64,000 nucleotides of DNA from Streptomyces physcomitrii (GCF_012273655.1 NZ_JAAWWP010000002.1:566017-630016); one strand, 5' to 3'; numbered from the stretch's first letter, positions 16,893 through 28,706 are shown. Program-made: numbers and translations. Notes: generated by a model not told the origin, from the letters alone.

Positions 16893-18353
16893 GTGAGCGC
16901 CAACCTCCCCCCCGTGGCAGCCGTCGTCGTCCTCGCGGCGGGTGAGGGCACCCGGATGAAGTCCGCCACCCCGAAGGTGCTGCACGAGCTCTGCGGGCGG
17001 TCCCTGGTCGGTCATGTGCTCGCGGCGGCGCGGGAGTTGGCGCCGCGGGAGCTGGCGGTGGTGGTGGGGCACGCGCGGGAGCAGGTGGCGGAGCATCTGG
17101 CCGGGGTGGACGCCGGGGTGCGTACCGCGGTGCAGGAGGAGCAGCTCGGTACGGGGCACGCGGTGCGGATGGCCCTGGCGGAGCTGGGCGAGGTGGACGG
17201 CACCGTGGTGGTGGTGTGCGGGGACACTCCGCTGCTGCGGGGCGAGACGCTGGGGCGCCTGGTGGCGGCGCACGCCACGGACGGGAACGCGGTGACGGTG
17301 CTGACGGCGGAGGTGCCGGACGCGACGGGGTACGGCCGGATCGTGCGGGAGCCGGGCTCGGGCGCGGTCGCGGGGATCGTGGAGCACAAGGACGCGAGCG
17401 AGGCGCAGCGGGCGATCCGGGAGATCAACTCGGGGGTGTTCGCCTTCGACGGGCGGCTGCTCGCCGAGGGGCTCGGGCGGGTGCGCCGGGACAACAGTCA
17501 GGGTGAGGAGTACCTGACGGATGTGCTGGGGATCCTGCGGGAGCTGGGGCACCGGGTGGGTGCCGCGGTGGCGGCGGACCACCGGGAGATCGCGGGGATC
17601 AACAACCGGGTGCAGCTGGCGGAGGCGCGGCGGGTGCTGAACGAGCGTCTGCTGGAGGCGGCGATGCTGTCCGGGGTGACGGTCCTCGATCCGGCGACGA
17701 CGTGGGTGGATGTCGCGGTGTCCTTCGGTCAGGACGCGGTGCTGCTGCCGGGGACGATGCTGCTCGGTGAGACCTCGGTCGGCGAGGGCGCGGTGGTGGG
17801 CCCGAATTCGCGGCTGACGGATGTGCGGGTGGGCGCGGGCGCGCGGGTGGACAATTCGGTGGCCGAGGGCGCGGAAGTGGGCGCGGGGGCTTCGGTCGGT
17901 CCGTTCGCGTATTTGCGGCCCGGTACCCGTCTCGGGGTGGCGTCGAAGGCCGGGACCTTTGTGGAGATGAAGAACGCCTCGGTGGGCGAGGGCACGAAGG
18001 TGCCGCATTTGTCGTACGTCGGCGACGCGACGATCGGTGAGTTCACGAACATCGGGGCGGCGAGTGTGTTCGTGAATTACGACGGTGAGGCGAAGCACCA
18101 CACGACGGTGGGTTCGTACTGCAAGACGGGCTCGGACAATATGTTTGTGGCGCCTGTCACGGTGGGGGACGGCGCCTACACGGCCGCGGGGTCGGTGATC
18201 ACGAAGGATGTGCCGCCGGGTTCGCTGGCGGTGGCGCGGGGCCAGCAGCGGAATATCGGGGGCTGGGTGGCGCGGAAGCGTCCCGGGAGCTCGGCGGCGA
18301 AGGCGGCCGAGGCGGCGGAGCGTGAGCAGGGCGGCACGGACTCGGCGGAGTGA
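16893..18353 (+). CDS. glmU: Bifunctional GlmU: N-acetylglucosamine-1-phosphate uridyltransferase / glucosamine-1-phosphate acetyltransferase
   Basis: 486-residue cytosolic enzyme making UDP-GlcNAc, the precursor of peptidoglycan and other glycans. The N-terminal pyrophosphorylase domain shows [20 protein letters not shown] (residues 14-33), the GDTPLL motif and the NSGVFAFD stretch. The C-terminal left-handed beta-helix (about 255-455) has hexapeptide repeats and ends with the acetyltransferase residues in FVNYDG and the AAGSVIT segment. The last 25 residues are a loose tail. GTG 16893 is preceded by AAGGGCAG. Codon choice is slightly less GC-rich in the 3' half. It heads a cluster with prs, rplY and pth, a conserved order in streptomycetes. 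Confidence 0.97.
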   Translation: MSANLPPVAAVVVLAAGEGTRMKSATPKVLHELCGRSLVGHVLAAARELAPRELAVVVGHAREQVAEHLAGVDAGVRTAVQEEQLGTGHAVRMALAELGEVDGTVVVVCGDTPLLRGETLGRLVAAHATDGNAVTVLTAEVPDATGYGRIVREPGSGAVAGIVEHKDASEAQRAIREINSGVFAFDGRLLAEGLGRVRRDNSQGEEYLTDVLGILRELGHRVGAAVAADHREIAGINNRVQLAEARRVLNERLLEAAMLSGVTVLDPATTWVDVAVSFGQDAVLLPGTMLLGETSVGEGAVVGPNSRLTDVRVGAGARVDNSVAEGAEVGAGASVGPFAYLRPGTRLGVASKAGTFVEMKNASVGEGTKVPHLSYVGDATIGEFTNIGAASVFVNYDGEAKHHTTVGSYCKTGSDNMFVAPVTVGDGAYTAAGSVITKDVPPGSLAVARGQQRNIGGWVARKRPGSSAAKAAEAAEREQGGTDSAE

Positions 18354-18496
18354 CCTGGTGCGGTTTCGTCGTACGGTAAGTGGTGCACGTTCCGGGGGCT
18401 CGTGGGTGTCCACCGGGTAAATACATGTGGCTGACACTCCGTCGCTGGGGGGCGCGGGCGGTTGGGCGCTTGAGATCACGTCGAGGAGACTGTGCT

Positions 18497-19471
18497 GTGA
18501 CCGGGATCAAGACGACCGGCGAGAAGAAGTTGATGTTCTTCTCCGGCCGCGCGCACCCCGAGTTGGCCGAAGCAGTTGCCGATCAGCTGGGTGTCGGTGT
18601 GGTGCCGACGAAGGCTTTCGATTTCGCGAACGGCGAGATCTATGTGCGCTATCAGGAGTCGGCGCGTGGTGCGGACTGTTTTCTGATTCAGAGTCATACG
18701 GCTCCGATCAACAAGTGGATCATGGAACAGATGATCATGATCGATGCGCTGAAGCGTGCTTCGGCGCGGAGCATCACGGTGATCGTCCCGTTCTACGGCT
18801 ATGCCCGTCAGGACAAGAAGCACCGCGGCCGGGAGCCGATCTCGGCCCGTCTGGTGGCGGATCTGATGAAGACGGCGGGTGCGGACCGGATTCTGACGGT
18901 GGATCTGCACACGGATCAGATCCAGGGCTTTTTCGACGGTCCGGTGGACCATTTGTTCGCGCTGCCGATTCTGGCCGACTACGTGGGTCAGAAGGTGGAC
19001 CGCCAGAAGCTGACGGTGGTCTCCCCGGACGCGGGCCGGGTGCGGGTCGCGGACCGCTGGTGCGACCGGCTCGGCGCCCCGCTGGCGATCGTGCACAAGC
19101 GCCGCGACAAGGACGTGGCGAACCAGGTGACGGTGCACGAGGTCGTGGGTGATGTGCGCGGCCGGGTGTGCGTCCTGGTGGACGACATGATCGACACCGG
19201 CGGCACCATCTGCGCGGCGGCGGACGCCCTGTTCGCGCACGGCGCGGAGGACGTCATCGTGACGGCGACGCACGGGGTGCTCTCGGGTCCCGCGGGCGAC
19301 CGGCTGAAGAACTCGAAGGTGAGCGAGTTCGTCTTCACGGACACGCTGCCGGACCCGGGCAATCTGAACCTGGACAAGATCACGGTGCTCTCGATCGCGC
19401 CGACGATCGCGAGCGCGGTGCGCGAGGTCTTCGAGGACGGTTCGGTGACCAGCCTCTTCGACGAGCAGTAG
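18497..19471 (+). CDS. prs: Ribose-phosphate pyrophosphokinase (PRPP synthetase)
   Basis: 324-residue class I enzyme converting ribose-5-phosphate and ATP to PRPP for nucleotide, histidine and tryptophan synthesis. The ATP-binding flexible loop and catalytic region (YARQDKKHRGREPISARL) and the PRPP-binding signature VLVDDMIDTGGTICAAADA are intact. The N-terminus KLMFFSGRAHPELAEAVA is the standard Prs start. GTG at 18497 is chosen for length and because GAGGAG lies about nine bases upstream; an upstream in-frame ATG would add 39 non-conserved residues. It follows glmU with a 143-base spacer, so it may be co-transcribed or have its own promoter. Confidence 0.97.
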   Translation: MTGIKTTGEKKLMFFSGRAHPELAEAVADQLGVGVVPTKAFDFANGEIYVRYQESARGADCFLIQSHTAPINKWIMEQMIMIDALKRASARSITVIVPFYGYARQDKKHRGREPISARLVADLMKTAGADRILTVDLHTDQIQGFFDGPVDHLFALPILADYVGQKVDRQKLTVVSPDAGRVRVADRWCDRLGAPLAIVHKRRDKDVANQVTVHEVVGDVRGRVCVLVDDMIDTGGTICAAADALFAHGAEDVIVTATHGVLSGPAGDRLKNSKVSEFVFTDTLPDPGNLNLDKITVLSIAPTIASAVREVFEDGSVTSLFDEQ

Positions 19472-19541
19472 GCGGACGGCGGAAGGTCCGTGGACGAGCA
19501 GTAAGGTTCCGGCAGCCGCGGGTGCGCGGCCGGTGATCCTT

Positions 19542-19570
19542 TTGGGTGCGGCCTCCCGGCCGAGTAGACT
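19542..19570 (+). promoter_or_regulatory. Predicted vegetative promoter of rplY
   Basis: TTGGGT (19542-19547) and TAGACT (19565-19570) are separated by 17 bases, a good match to the principal sigma factor consensus of actinomycetes. Transcription would start near 19577, giving a leader of about 150 nt before rplY. Confidence 0.6.
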
Positions 19571-19594
19571 GCGACAGTTGCTCGGCGAGGGAGG

Positions 19595-19612
19595 CCGCAT
19601 CTTCGTATGCGG
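19595..19612 (+). promoter_or_regulatory. Stem-loop in the long rplY leader
   Basis: CCGCAT (19595-19600) and ATGCGG (19607-19612) enclose a six-base loop. A second possible stem pairs GCAGG near 19640 with CCTGC near 19663. The leader is long for this genome, and autogenous control by L25, a 5S rRNA-binding protein, is a possibility. No known leader family was recognised. Confidence 0.4.
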
Positions 19613-19728
19613 TGGTCCGTTATCGACGCGCTCTTCGTAGCAGGCCGTAGGTGGCCGGGTGACCTGCCATGTACGTCCCCGTGGTCCGCCCCCTGGGTGC
19701 GGGTCACCGCTTCTGCGAGGAGTGCCTT

Positions 19729-20337
19729 GTGTCCGAGGTGAAGATTTCCGCCGAGACCCGTAGCGAGTTCGGCAAGGGCGCCGCCCGCCGTATCCGCCGT
19801 GAGGACAAGGTCCCGGGTGTGCTCTACGGGCACGGCACCGACCCCAAGCACCTGACGCTGCCGGGCCACGAGCTGCTGCTCGCGCTGCGCACCCCGAACG
19901 TCCTGATCTCCCTGGACCTCGACGGCAAGAACGAGCTGGCGATCCCGAAGTCGGTGCAGCGCGACCCGCTGAAGGGCTTCCTGGAGCACGTGGACCTGCT
20001 CCTGGTCAAGCGCGGCGAGAAGGTCGGCGTCGAGGTCCCGGTCGAGGCCGAGGGCGAGCTGGCCCCGGGCGGCAACCTCCTGGAGCACGTGCTCAACGCG
20101 CTGCCGGTCCAGGCCGAGGCGACCCACATCCCCGAGTCCTTCTCGGTCTCGGTGGAGGGCCTGGAGGCCGGTGCCTCGATCCTGGCGAAGGACATCAAGC
20201 TGCCCAAGGGCGTCACCCTGGACGTCGAGGACGACGCGGTCGTCCTGCAGGTGCTCGCCGCGCAGGCGGAGGAGCCCACCGAGGAGTCCGAGGAGACCGA
20301 GGCCGAGCCGGCCGCCGAGGCCGGCGCCGAGGCCTGA
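19729..20337 (+). CDS. rplY: 50S ribosomal protein L25 / general stress protein Ctc
   Basis: 202-residue long form of L25 (TL5/Ctc type), which binds 5S rRNA. The N-terminal L25 domain (about residues 1-92; EVKISAETRSEFGKGAARR, VPGVLYGHG) is followed by the beta-rich TL5 C-terminal domain (about 95-180; KVGVEVPVEAEGELAPGG). An acidic, alanine-rich tail (after 182) is common in actinobacterial versions. GTG 19729 is preceded by GAGGAG at a spacing of about 6; an upstream ATG at 19669 would add a 20-residue leader-like stretch and is rejected. It lies between prs and pth, as in related genomes, with its own likely promoter at 19542-19570. Confidence 0.96.
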   Translation: MSEVKISAETRSEFGKGAARRIRREDKVPGVLYGHGTDPKHLTLPGHELLLALRTPNVLISLDLDGKNELAIPKSVQRDPLKGFLEHVDLLLVKRGEKVGVEVPVEAEGELAPGGNLLEHVLNALPVQAEATHIPESFSVSVEGLEAGASILAKDIKLPKGVTLDVEDDAVVLQVLAAQAEEPTEESEETEAEPAAEAGAEA

Positions 20338-20490
20338 GCGGGACGGTAGTTTGCTGGTCGGCCGCCGACCGGTCGCCTGCGGGCACCGGGCGGCGGCCGG
20401 TCCGCTGTACGGGGCCCTCCGGCGGCCGTACGGGGCCTTCGAAGAGCGAGCGCGGGAACCGGCACGGGCCGCGGGAAACGGAGTGGGCGG

Positions 20491-21087
20491 ATGACGTCGG
20501 ACAGCGGTGCGCCGTGGCTGGTGGTGGGCCTGGGCAACCCGGGCCCGGGGTACGCGGCGAACCGGCACAATGTGGGCTTCATGGTGGCGGACCTGCTCGC
20601 GGGGCGGATGGGCGGTTCCTTCAAGCGGGCGGCGAAGGCGCAGGCGCAGGTCCTGGAGGGCCGCTTCGGTGCGCCGGGCCCGGCGAGCCGCCGCGTGGTC
20701 CTGGTGAAGCCCGCCTCGTACATGAACCTCTCGGGCGGTCCGGTGTCGGCGCTGCGGGACTTCTACAAGGTGCCGCTGGAGCGGGTGCTCGCGGTCCACG
20801 ACGAACTGGACATCGACTACGGGACCCTGCGGCTGAAGCTCGGCGGCGGGGACAACGGGCACAACGGGCTGAAGTCGATGACGAAGGCGATGGGGCCGGA
20901 CTACCACCGGGTGCGGTTCGGGATCGGGCGGCCGCCGGGGCGGATGCAGGTCGCGGACTTCGTGCTGAAGGACTTCTCCTCGGTGGAGCGCAAGGAGCTG
21001 GACTACTTCGTGGACCGGGCCGCGGACGCGGTGGAGTCCCTGGTCGCGGACGGCCTGGAGCGGGCGCAGAGTTCGTACAATTCGTGA
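20491..21087 (+). CDS. pth: Peptidyl-tRNA hydrolase
   Basis: 198-residue enzyme that frees tRNA from peptidyl-tRNAs dropped by ribosomes. Signatures: [22 protein letters not shown] at the N-terminus with the catalytic His (H25 in NRHNVGF) and Asn, then [22 protein letters not shown] with the catalytic Asp, and [12 protein letters not shown]. Length is normal for the family. ATG 20491 has GGAGTGGGCGG upstream. Spacing of 153 bases to rplY leaves co-transcription open; the pair rplY-pth is conserved in many bacteria and links two translation-quality functions. Confidence 0.97.
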   Translation: MTSDSGAPWLVVGLGNPGPGYAANRHNVGFMVADLLAGRMGGSFKRAAKAQAQVLEGRFGAPGPASRRVVLVKPASYMNLSGGPVSALRDFYKVPLERVLAVHDELDIDYGTLRLKLGGGDNGHNGLKSMTKAMGPDYHRVRFGIGRPPGRMQVADFVLKDFSSVERKELDYFVDRAADAVESLVADGLERAQSSYNS

Positions 21088-21198
21088 GCTCCGCTCCCGG
21101 GTCCGGGGCTTTCGCGCTTGCGAACGTGCCCTTCTTCACGGGTGTTTGTGCTCTGCGGCGGTTGACCAGGGGCAGTCCGATGGCCAAGGATCCCGGGC

Positions 21199-21726
21199 AT
21201 GCCTGTCATGTCCTCGGCGCCCGCGAACCGGGTGAAGCGTTCGCGGGTGCGCAGAACCGGTGAGAGCGCCTTCGGTCTGCTGCTGCTCGGGCAGCGCCTG
21301 GTGATGGTGCTCGTGGCCCTGCTGCTCGTGGTGGCGGGGGTCTGGGCCTCCTGGGGTTCGGCGCAGTACGTGATGCTGACCGAGGGCCGGGAGCGCGGCT
21401 CGATGAAGGTGGAGCGCTGCGGCGAGGAGCACTGCACGGGCGCCTTCCTGCCGTCCTCGCCGGGCGCGCGGGCCCGGGCGGAGGTGACGGTGGAGGCCTC
21501 GGTCGCGGTGCGGGCGGGCGAGTCGGTGCCGGTGGTGGTGAAGCCGGACGGCTCCGGGGTGGTCCGCGCGGGCGCGACCGGCGTGCTCTACGCCTGGCTG
21601 CCGCTCGGCGGCGCCCTGGTCCTCGCCGCCCTGGTGGTGGCGGGCGGACTGCGGATGACCCGCACGGCGTGCGTACTGGGGCTCGCGGGCGCGGGGTTGG
21701 TGACGGCGGCGTTCGTGGCGCTGTAG
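21199..21726 (+). CDS. Small membrane protein, two helices, function unknown
   Basis: 175-residue protein not recognised as a named family. One transmembrane helix at about residues 30-52 is followed by an extracytoplasmic stretch with a Cys pair (VERCGEEHCTG, about residues 74-84) and a beta-like segment. A C-terminal hydrophobic hairpin (about 127-172) then follows. The basic N-terminus (RVKRSRVRR) fits cytoplasmic-in topology. ATG 21199 has AAGGATC upstream; ATG 21208 is an alternative. It stands 111 bases after pth on the same strand and ends at a strong bidirectional terminator, so it probably belongs to the pth transcript. Confidence 0.75.
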   Translation: MPVMSSAPANRVKRSRVRRTGESAFGLLLLGQRLVMVLVALLLVVAGVWASWGSAQYVMLTEGRERGSMKVERCGEEHCTGAFLPSSPGARARAEVTVEASVAVRAGESVPVVVKPDGSGVVRAGATGVLYAWLPLGGALVLAALVVAGGLRMTRTACVLGLAGAGLVTAAFVAL

Positions 21727-21735
21727 GCGGAACGA

Positions 21736-21780
21736 ACGGCGAAGGCCCGTACGTCCAAGGGGCGTACGGGCCTTCGCCGT
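21736..21780. terminator. Bidirectional hairpin terminator between convergent genes
   Basis: Perfect 18-bp arms (21736-21753, ACGGCGAAGGCCCGTACG, and 21763-21780) with a 9-base loop. It separates the small membrane protein gene from ppc. Confidence 0.88.
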
Positions 21781-21798
21781 CGGTGTGCGGCGGCTCGC

Positions 21799-24537
<2,739 letters not shown>

Positions 24538-24696
24538 AGGTGCGGCTCCTTGCAGTGTTGAGCTTGTCCCCGGGGTGTCCCGGGCATGCTTTCCGGGATG
24601 AACACAGCGGACCGCGCTGTCCGACCGCGTCCCAGGATAGGTGGCACTCGGGGCGCGCGGTCGCGGACCTCTTGCCGCCGGGCCACGCGCTGCCAT

Positions 24697-24714
24697 ACTT
24701 ACGACGCCGTAGGT
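24697..24714. promoter_or_regulatory. Operator-like inverted repeat upstream of the desaturase gene
   Basis: ACTTACG-ACGC-CGTAGGT, 18 bp with 6 of 7 arm positions matching (24697-24714). It lies about 65 bases before the desaturase start and overlaps a possible -10 region (CATACT, 24694-24699). The neighbouring TetR gene is the obvious candidate binder. Confidence 0.55.
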
Positions 24715-24779
24715 TATGCGGGCGCAGGGCGACCGTAACCGGGCTCTTCCCACCACCCTCGACCCCCCAGGGGCTGCCC

Positions 24780-25763
24780 ATGTCCACTCAGTCCGAAGTC
24801 CTCGACCAACCCGCGAATCCGCCGGCGGCGCAGCCCGCCGCGGCGGGCACGCTGGGCGGCGAACGCAAGGGAACGCTGGAGAAAGCCACCCTCGGCGCGT
24901 TCATCGTCGTGCCGTTCCTGGCGCTGCTCGCCGCGGTTCCGCTGCTGTGGGGCTGGGGCGTGAGCTGGCTGGACCTGGGTCTCCTGGTCTTCTTCTACTA
25001 CCTGGGGATCCACGGCATCACGATCGGTTTCCACCGGTACTTCACGCACGGTTCGTTCAAGGCGAAGCGCCCGCTGCGGATCGCGCTGGCGCTGGCCGGT
25101 TCGCTCGCGGTGGAGGGTCCGCTGGTGCGGTGGGTCGCCGACCACCGCAAGCACCACAAGTTCTCCGACGCGGAGGGCGACCCGCACTCGCCCTGGCGGT
25201 ACGGCGAGAGCGTGCCCGCGCTGATGAAGGGCCTGTGGTGGGCGCACATCGGCTGGATGTTCGACGAGGAGCGCACCTCGCAGGAGAAGTACGCCCCCGA
25301 CCTGCTGAAGGACGGCGCGACCCGGGTGATCTCCAAGCAGTTCATCATGTGGACCGCGCTCTCGCTGCTGCTGCCCGCGCTGATCGGCGGACTGGTGACC
25401 TGGTCCTGGTGGGGCGCGGTGACCGCGTTCTTCTGGGGCTCGCTGATCCGGGTGGCCCTCGCCCACCATGTGACCTGGTCGATCAACTCCATCTGCCACG
25501 CGGTCGGCAAGCACCCCTTCAAGTCCCGCGACCGCTCGGGCAACGTCTGGTGGCTGGCGCTGCTCTCCGGCGGCGAGTCCTGGCACAACCTCCACCACGC
25601 GGAGCCGACCTCGGCCCGGCACGGCGTCGAGCGCTGGCAGCTGGACTCCTCGGCCCGGATCATCCGCTGGTTCGAACAGCTCGGCTGGGCGTACGACGTG
25701 CGCTGGCCGACCCCGGAGCGGCTGGCCGCCCGCCGTACGGAACCGGCCGCCGACGCGGCATGA
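24780..25763 (+). CDS. Membrane acyl-CoA / fatty-acid delta-9 desaturase
   Basis: 327-residue membrane di-iron desaturase that introduces a cis double bond into fatty acyl chains. The three histidine boxes are in place: HRYFTH (about residue 85), HRKHH (about 121) and HNLHH (about 266). Four transmembrane helices lie at about 38-58, 62-82, 198-218 and 222-240. Start ATG 24780 follows AGGGGCTG; the N-terminus is Ala/Pro-rich and not conserved. Its stop overlaps the start of the TetR gene (ATGA), so the two form an operon, and the palindrome at 24697-24714 may mediate feedback by that regulator. Confidence 0.95.
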   Translation: MSTQSEVLDQPANPPAAQPAAAGTLGGERKGTLEKATLGAFIVVPFLALLAAVPLLWGWGVSWLDLGLLVFFYYLGIHGITIGFHRYFTHGSFKAKRPLRIALALAGSLAVEGPLVRWVADHRKHHKFSDAEGDPHSPWRYGESVPALMKGLWWAHIGWMFDEERTSQEKYAPDLLKDGATRVISKQFIMWTALSLLLPALIGGLVTWSWWGAVTAFFWGSLIRVALAHHVTWSINSICHAVGKHPFKSRDRSGNVWWLALLSGGESWHNLHHAEPTSARHGVERWQLDSSARIIRWFEQLGWAYDVRWPTPERLAARRTEPAADAA

Positions 25764-26434
25764 TGGAGCGCGTGGCGACCGATCCCAGCACCCAGAACAG
25801 CGACAAACCGCGGCGCTCCCGCCGCACCCGGATGTCGGGTGCCGAGCGCCGTGAGCAACTGCTCGAGATCGGCCGCACCCTCTTCGCCTCGAAGGGCTTC
25901 GAGGGCACCTCGGTGGAGGAGATCGCCTCCCGCGCCGGGGTGTCCAAGCCCGTCGTCTACGAGCACTTCGGCGGCAAGGAGGGGCTGTACGCGGTGGTCG
26001 TGGACCGCGAGATGCGCCAGCTGCTCTCCATGGTGACCAGCTCGCTGACCGCGGGCCACCCGCGCGAACTCCTCGAACAGGCCGCCTTCGCGCTGCTCGA
26101 CTACATCGAGGAGCACACCGACGGCTTCCGCATCCTGGTCCGCGACTCCCCCGTCGCCCAGTCCACCGGCAGCTTCGCCTCGCTGATCTCGGACATCGCC
26201 ACCCAGGTCGAGGACATCCTCGGCCGGGAGTTCAAGAACCGCGGCTTCGACGCCAAGCTCGCCCCGCTCTACGCACAGGCCCTGGTCGGCATGGTCGCGC
26301 TGACCGGCCAGTGGTGGCTGGACGTCCGCAAACCGAAGAAGGCCGAGGTCGCCGCCCACCTGGTCAACCTGGCCTGGCACGGCCTGGACGGCATGGAACC
26401 GAAGCCTCGGCTGATCGGGCATCGGAAGAGTTAG
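25760..26434 (+). CDS. TetR-family transcriptional regulator, probable desaturase regulator
   Basis: 224-residue repressor-type protein. The N-terminal TetR helix-turn-helix spans about residues 27-75 (EEIASRAGVSKPVVYEHFGGKEGLY); the ligand-binding helical domain follows to about 215. ATG 25760 overlaps the desaturase stop; a second ATG (25763) and a GTG (25772) in frame are alternatives. Because it is translationally coupled to the desaturase gene and a TACG/CGTA-type palindrome lies upstream of that gene, it most likely autoregulates the pair in response to acyl-CoA. That ligand is an inference from related regulators. Confidence 0.9.
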   Translation: MMERVATDPSTQNSDKPRRSRRTRMSGAERREQLLEIGRTLFASKGFEGTSVEEIASRAGVSKPVVYEHFGGKEGLYAVVVDREMRQLLSMVTSSLTAGHPRELLEQAAFALLDYIEEHTDGFRILVRDSPVAQSTGSFASLISDIATQVEDILGREFKNRGFDAKLAPLYAQALVGMVALTGQWWLDVRKPKKAEVAAHLVNLAWHGLDGMEPKPRLIGHRKS

Positions 26435-26550
26435 GGGTTCGGGGGTCGCGTCAGCTCTGGGTTGACCCGTCACTCGAAGTGGGGGCATTTTCCCCTCCGG
26501 CCGGCTACGGCTGACGGGCGCGCACCAAGATCCCGTTCATGGGAGACGCC

Positions 26551-27180
26551 ATGAACACCGAGCCTGCCGCGCCCCCGTCGGCAGAAGCAGTGTGCGACTG
26601 CGGGACCAGCTGGCCGGAACCCCCGCAGGACGGGTACACCGTCGACGATGTGTACACGCTGCCCGAGTTGCCGCGGCATACCCAGCTGATCGATGGAAGC
26701 CTGGTGTTCGCGGCCCGGCAGCAGCTGTTCCACATGCGCATGGTCGACCTGCTGACAGCCGGTCTGCGCGGCACTCTCGTACCACCGCTCAAGGTCCGCA
26801 GGCAGATGTCCGTGGAACTGGACCGCCGCAACATGCCCGAGCCCGACGTCAGCGTCGTACGCGAGGACGCAGCGGAGACCGGGCCGGATCGGACGCGCTA
26901 CCTGGCCTCCGAGGTCCTGCTCGCCGTGGAGGTGGTCTCCCCCGACTCCGAGGCCCGGGACCGGGACACCAAGCCCCGCAAGTACGCGGCGGCGGGCATC
27001 CCGCACTTCTGGCTGGTGGAGCGCGCCGGTTCGGACGGCCACCCGGTGGTCCGGGTCCATGAACTCGACCCGGTCACCAAGAGCTACGCCATCACCGGTA
27101 TCCACCACGACGAGCTCAAGTCCTCCGTGCCGTACGACATCGCGGTGGACATCTCCCTGGAGGCTCTGCGGGAGCTGTGA
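26551..27180 (+). CDS. Uma2-family protein (PD-(D/E)XK restriction-endonuclease-like fold)
   Basis: 209-residue member of the Uma2 family (DUF820), very numerous in streptomycetes and of unknown biological role. The nuclease-like core is visible: PEPDVSVV (about residue 95), EVVSPDSEARDRDTKPRKYAAAGIPHFWLVE (split over about 130-160) with the acidic residues and Lys expected of the PD-(D/E)XK fold. ATG 26551 is preceded by GGGAGACGCC, which makes it better than the in-frame ATG at 26539. It stands alone after the TetR gene, 116 bases downstream, and its stop is 16 bases from that of the convergent methyltransferase gene. Confidence 0.85.
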   Translation: MNTEPAAPPSAEAVCDCGTSWPEPPQDGYTVDDVYTLPELPRHTQLIDGSLVFAARQQLFHMRMVDLLTAGLRGTLVPPLKVRRQMSVELDRRNMPEPDVSVVREDAAETGPDRTRYLASEVLLAVEVVSPDSEARDRDTKPRKYAAAGIPHFWLVERAGSDGHPVVRVHELDPVTKSYAITGIHHDELKSSVPYDIAVDISLEALREL

Positions 27181-27196
27181 CAGCGGAGGAACGCTC

Positions 27197-28042
27197 TCAC
27201 CCCTCCCGCCGCGCCACCGCGAAGATCCGCCGGAACGGGAGCACCGTGCCGTGGGCGGTGCGCGGGTAGGCCTCGCGCAGCAGGGTGCGGTATTCGGCGA
27301 GGAAGTCCTCGCGGGCGCCGGGGTCGTCGTCGAGGGCGGTCAGCACGGGGCGCAGTCCGGTGCCCTTGACCCAGTCGAGGACGGGGTCCTCCCCTTCGAG
27401 CTGGTGGAGGTACGTGGTCTCCCAGACGTCGGCGCGGCAGCCGAGGGCGGAGAGGCGTTCCAGGTAGTCGGCGGGGGTGAGCACGGCGTCCTCGTGGCGC
27501 AGGATGCCGCCGAGCCGCGCGCTCCAGCGCAGGGAGGTGGCGAGCTGGCGCATCAGGGCGTGGCTCGGGGCGCCGAAGTTGCCGGGGACCTGGAAGGCGA
27601 AGGTGCCGCCGGGGCGGATTCCGGCGAGCCAGTCGGCGAAGCGGTCGGCGTGGCCGGGCACCCACTGGAGGGTGGCGTTGGAGACGATCAGGTCGTAGGG
27701 CTCGGCCGGATCCGGGGCCCAGGTGGCGGCGTCGGCGTACCGGAACTCCACCGTGCCGCCGCCCCCGGTGGGCCCCTGGTGGGCCTCGCGGGCCCGGTCG
27801 AGCATGGCCGCGGAGTTGTCGAGGCCGGTGATCCGCGCGGTGGGCCAGCGCTCGGCGAGGATCTTGGTCAGATGGCCGGGGCCGCAGCCGAGGTCGGCGA
27901 GGCGCGGGGCGGCGTCCTGGGCGGCCGGCAGCGGCGGGACCTGGGCGAGCAGATCGTGGAAGGGGCGGGCGCGGTGATCGGAGTGGCGCAGGTACTGACC
28001 GGGGTCCCAGCGGGGTCCGGCGGGCGGCGGGGTCTCGGGCAT
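27197..28042 (-). CDS. tam: Trans-aconitate 2-methyltransferase
   Basis: 281-residue SAM-dependent methyltransferase of the Tam family, which esterifies trans-aconitate to relieve inhibition of aconitase. Visible are the Tam N-terminus (WDPGQYLRHSDHRARPFHDLL), the SAM motif LADLGCGPGHLTKIL, the acidic loop D after beta-2 (GLDNSAAML), and SNATLQWVPGHADRF, which is diagnostic of the family. ATG 28042 follows GAGGAGC at a spacing of 4. It is divergent from the MarR gene, and the shared spacer carries a 20-bp perfect palindrome that overlaps its probable promoter (TTGACG, 18 bases, GAGGAT reading leftwards). Confidence 0.9.
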   Translation of the reverse strand: MPETPPPAGPRWDPGQYLRHSDHRARPFHDLLAQVPPLPAAQDAAPRLADLGCGPGHLTKILAERWPTARITGLDNSAAMLDRAREAHQGPTGGGGTVEFRYADAATWAPDPAEPYDLIVSNATLQWVPGHADRFADWLAGIRPGGTFAFQVPGNFGAPSHALMRQLATSLRWSARLGGILRHEDAVLTPADYLERLSALGCRADVWETTYLHQLEGEDPVLDWVKGTGLRPVLTALDDDPGAREDFLAEYRTLLREAYPRTAHGTVLPFRRIFAVARREG

Positions 28043-28127
28043 GTGCGCTCCTCGGTCACGGCGGGCAGGGGGGTCCGGGCTCGTCCTCGGTCCGGATCCG
28101 TTCCGGTCCCGCATCCTCGTGGAGCAG

Positions 28128-28147
28128 GTCTCTTGACGTCAAGAGAC
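28128..28147. promoter_or_regulatory. 20-bp perfect palindrome, probable MarR operator
   Basis: GTCTCTTGACGTCAAGAGAC is a perfect 20-bp palindrome between tam and the divergent marR gene. On the minus strand its TTGACG could serve as the -35 box of tam (GAGGAT 18 bases on). It lies 33 bases before the marR start. The core TTGACGTCAA is of the type bound by MarR dimers. Confidence 0.75.
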
Positions 28148-28179
28148 TTCATGTCGAGGGACCTACTACACTGATCGCC

Positions 28180-28677
28180 ATGGAGGACGAGGTCGACCGT
28201 TTGGTATCGGCGTGGCGCCGCGAGCGCCCCGATCTCGACGTGGAGCCGCTGGAGGTACTCAGCAGGGTGAGCAGACTCGCGCGGCATCTGGACCGCGCGC
28301 GGCGCCTCGCCTTCTCCGAGCATGCCCTGGAGCCGTGGGAGTTCGATGTACTGACCTCGCTGCGCCGCGCCGGGGATCCGTATCAGCTCTCGCCGGGGCA
28401 GCTGCTCACCCAGACCCTGGTCACCTCCGGGACCATGACCAACCGGATCGACCGGCTCGCCAAGAAGGGCCTCGTCGAGCGGCTGCCCGATCCCAGCGAC
28501 CGGCGCGGAGTGCTCGTACGGCTCACCGCGGTGGGACGCGACCGGGCGGACCAGGCGCTGGCCGGGCTGCTCAGCCAGGAGCGGGCGATCCTCGGCGAGC
28601 TGTCCGCCGCCCAGCGCAGCGAACTGGCCGGACTGCTACGCCAGTTGACCGCACCCTTCGACAACATCCCGGGCTAG
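28180..28677 (+). CDS. MarR-family transcriptional regulator (probably leaderless mRNA)
   Basis: 165-residue winged-helix regulator. The MarR fold is visible from about residue 35, with recognition helix TLVTSGTMTNRIDRLAKKGLVERLPDPSDRRGVLVRLT split over about 82-122 (DNA-binding helix and beta wing). No ribosome-binding site precedes ATG 28180. A TACACT box at 28167-28172 would place the transcript start at or next to the ATG, so the mRNA is probably leaderless. It is divergent from tam and 32 bases past the palindrome at 28128-28147, which it most likely binds to control itself and tam. Its ligand is unknown. Confidence 0.9.
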   Translation: MEDEVDRLVSAWRRERPDLDVEPLEVLSRVSRLARHLDRARRLAFSEHALEPWEFDVLTSLRRAGDPYQLSPGQLLTQTLVTSGTMTNRIDRLAKKGLVERLPDPSDRRGVLVRLTAVGRDRADQALAGLLSQERAILGELSAAQRSELAGLLRQLTAPFDNIPG

Positions 28678-28706
28678 GGCCTGGTTCCTGGTTGCGGCAG
28701 CCCCGC

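Noticed and set aside
27059..28174. Plus-strand open frame opposite the tam gene
   Set aside because: The minus strand encodes a protein with SAM-binding and Tam-specific motifs and a good ribosome-binding site; the plus frame is a shadow.
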